Source: Corynebacterium halotolerans YIM 70093 = DSM 44683
Lineage (GTDB): Bacteria; Actinomycetota; Actinomycetes; Mycobacteriales; Mycobacteriaceae
DNA: 64,000 bases
NCBI RefSeq assembly: GCF_000341345.1
Contig: NC_020302.1
Coordinates: 3,018,075-3,082,074, forward strand
Direction of reading: 5' to 3'
In this document: piece after piece, positions 63,333-64,000 of the stretch
Numbering within the stretch: position 1 is the first letter of the stretch
Layout: the number at the start of each line of letters is the position of its first letter
Translations under genes and position numbers: made by a program
The notes under the pieces: model-generated
Told to the model about the DNA's origin: nothing
Database searches by the model: none
The model's input: the letters and a program-made list of their open reading frames with translations, nothing else

Positions 63333-64000
63333 GTGGACAACAGCATCTTCACCCCGCTGGAGCAGGCCGGCCTGACCACCCTGAAACTGCAGTACAACTG
63401 GCGCACTGATGAGCAGACGCTCCACGCGGCACGGGAATGGGACGAGGAACTGGACTTCTCGCGGTACAACCAGGACTTCACCGCCCACACCACGCTGACC
63501 CCGGACCCGGTGAGCCTCGGTACCGGGCAGGTCCATGCCCTCTTCGCCGAGTATGGCCTCAGCGGGTACCTGGAGGAGATCCTGGACCTGCTGCGCCAGG
63601 GCCGCCACGAGGGCATCGAGGTCTACTTCCACCGTGGCAGGAATATCCGTTTCATGTGTCACCAGCACAGCCGCACGCTCGGGCTGCGGAACAGGCACCA
63701 CGCCATCATGGCCGGCGGCACCCGTCGCCACGACCCGGAGACCCCGGAGATCGACGTCATCATCGACGGTCTCAACCTGGGCCGGGCCATGAGCTTCAAG
63801 AACATCGCGGCCGGCCTGAACTTCGGCGGCTGCAAGACCACCGTGCACATGGACGAACCGGAGCTCGACGACCTGGAGACCCTCGGTTTCCTGGCCTTCG
63901 CCATCGATCGCTGCCGGACGATGACCAGCCCGGACATGAGCCTCGACACCGCCGTGGCGGACGTGATGAACGAGCACTTCTCGAGCCAGTTCACCAACGG
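63333..64000 (+). CDS. Glu/Leu/Phe/Val dehydrogenase family protein (partial, runs off right edge)
   Basis: About 222 residues visible; the C-terminus lies beyond the window. GTG start with AAGGAG five bases before; an in-frame ATG at 63303 lacks this. Hallmarks of amino-acid dehydrogenases: LGLRNRHHAIMAGGTRRH, the substrate lysine in MSFKNIAAGLNFGGCKTTVH (GGCK replaces the usual GGGK), then SPDMSL. It would deaminate a branched-chain or aromatic amino acid, or a related compound, with NAD. Divergent from the PucR-type gene. Confidence 0.85.
   Translation, partial: MDNSIFTPLEQAGLTTLKLQYNWRTDEQTLHAAREWDEELDFSRYNQDFTAHTTLTPDPVSLGTGQVHALFAEYGLSGYLEEILDLLRQGRHEGIEVYFHRGRNIRFMCHQHSRTLGLRNRHHAIMAGGTRRHDPETPEIDVIIDGLNLGRAMSFKNIAAGLNFGGCKTTVHMDEPELDDLETLGFLAFAIDRCRTMTSPDMSLDTAVADVMNEHFSSQFTN

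Overview
The window is high-GC actinobacterial chromosome and almost certainly Corynebacterium. The supporting signs are a ChrSA/HrtBA-type haem locus, a phenylacetate (paa) cluster with PaaR boxes that fit the C. glutamicum motif, a leuS gene, a DUF222/HNH (13E12-type) gene, Gram-positive lipoboxes on all substrate-binding proteins, and a perfect ParB site (parS) at 49099-49114. The parS site suggests the segment lies on the origin side of the chromosome. No species can be named from sequence alone.

Positions 1 to about 16.45 kb form an accessory catabolic island, visibly lower in GC than the rest, that looks like an indole-3-acetate (IAA, auxin) degradation cluster. On the minus strand run a SnoaL-like iacI (cut by the left edge), an iacG flavin reductase with an unusual IclR-type effector domain, and an MFS transporter. 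On the plus strand follow an iacH amidase, a 92-aa orphan and a FixJ-type response regulator. Next, on the minus strand, is the operon iacA-iacB-iacC-iacD-iacE-iacF (monooxygenase, small conserved protein, Rieske dioxygenase alpha and beta, SDR, reductase). A soluble PAS histidine kinase is divergent from iacA, and a dctPQM TRAP transporter closes the island. The iac enzymes would carry IAA towards catechol; no catechol genes are present here.

Positions 16.7-19.4 kb carry core genes (Fpg/Nei glycosylase, NAD(P)HX repair nnr). Positions 19.4-34.4 kb hold a complete phenylacetyl-CoA pathway: an MHS-family transporter, paaK ligase, paaR repressor, paaI thioesterase, the paaABCDE epoxidase, paaG isomerase, thiolase, paaF hydratase, paaH dehydrogenase, a second hotdog thioesterase and the paaZ fusion. 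Three sites share the core ACCGNNCGNNCGGT, in front of paaI/paaR, paaA and paaZ, and a variant palindrome precedes paaK.

Positions 34.4-39.7 kb hold an AlkZ-like winged-helix protein, an ABC exporter of HrtBA type, a small secreted protein and a divergent ChrSA-type two-component system. Positions 39.8-49.7 kb carry assorted accessory genes: a flavin monooxygenase-like protein, a cupin, an MFS transporter, an FGGY kinase, an L7/L12-like small protein, two tandem secreted esterases, a pRiA4b ORF-3-like protein and two VanZ proteins flanking parS. Positions 49.8-56.8 kb hold a metallo-hydrolase/tctCBA/DUF202 operon divergent from a LysR regulator and an AcuI/YhdH-type reductase. Positions 56.9-64 kb hold a lipoprotein, a DUF222-HNH gene bracketed by copies of a dispersed palindrome, leuS, a PucR-type regulator and the start of an amino-acid dehydrogenase cut by the right edge.

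The most interesting points are a two-component-regulated auxin-degradation cluster in a Corynebacterium, beside a full pathway for a second aryl-acetate (phenylacetate); the IacG-IclR effector fusion; the dispersed palindrome (GAGTGCGCAGCTGCGCACTC) bracketing the HNH gene; and the parS site.
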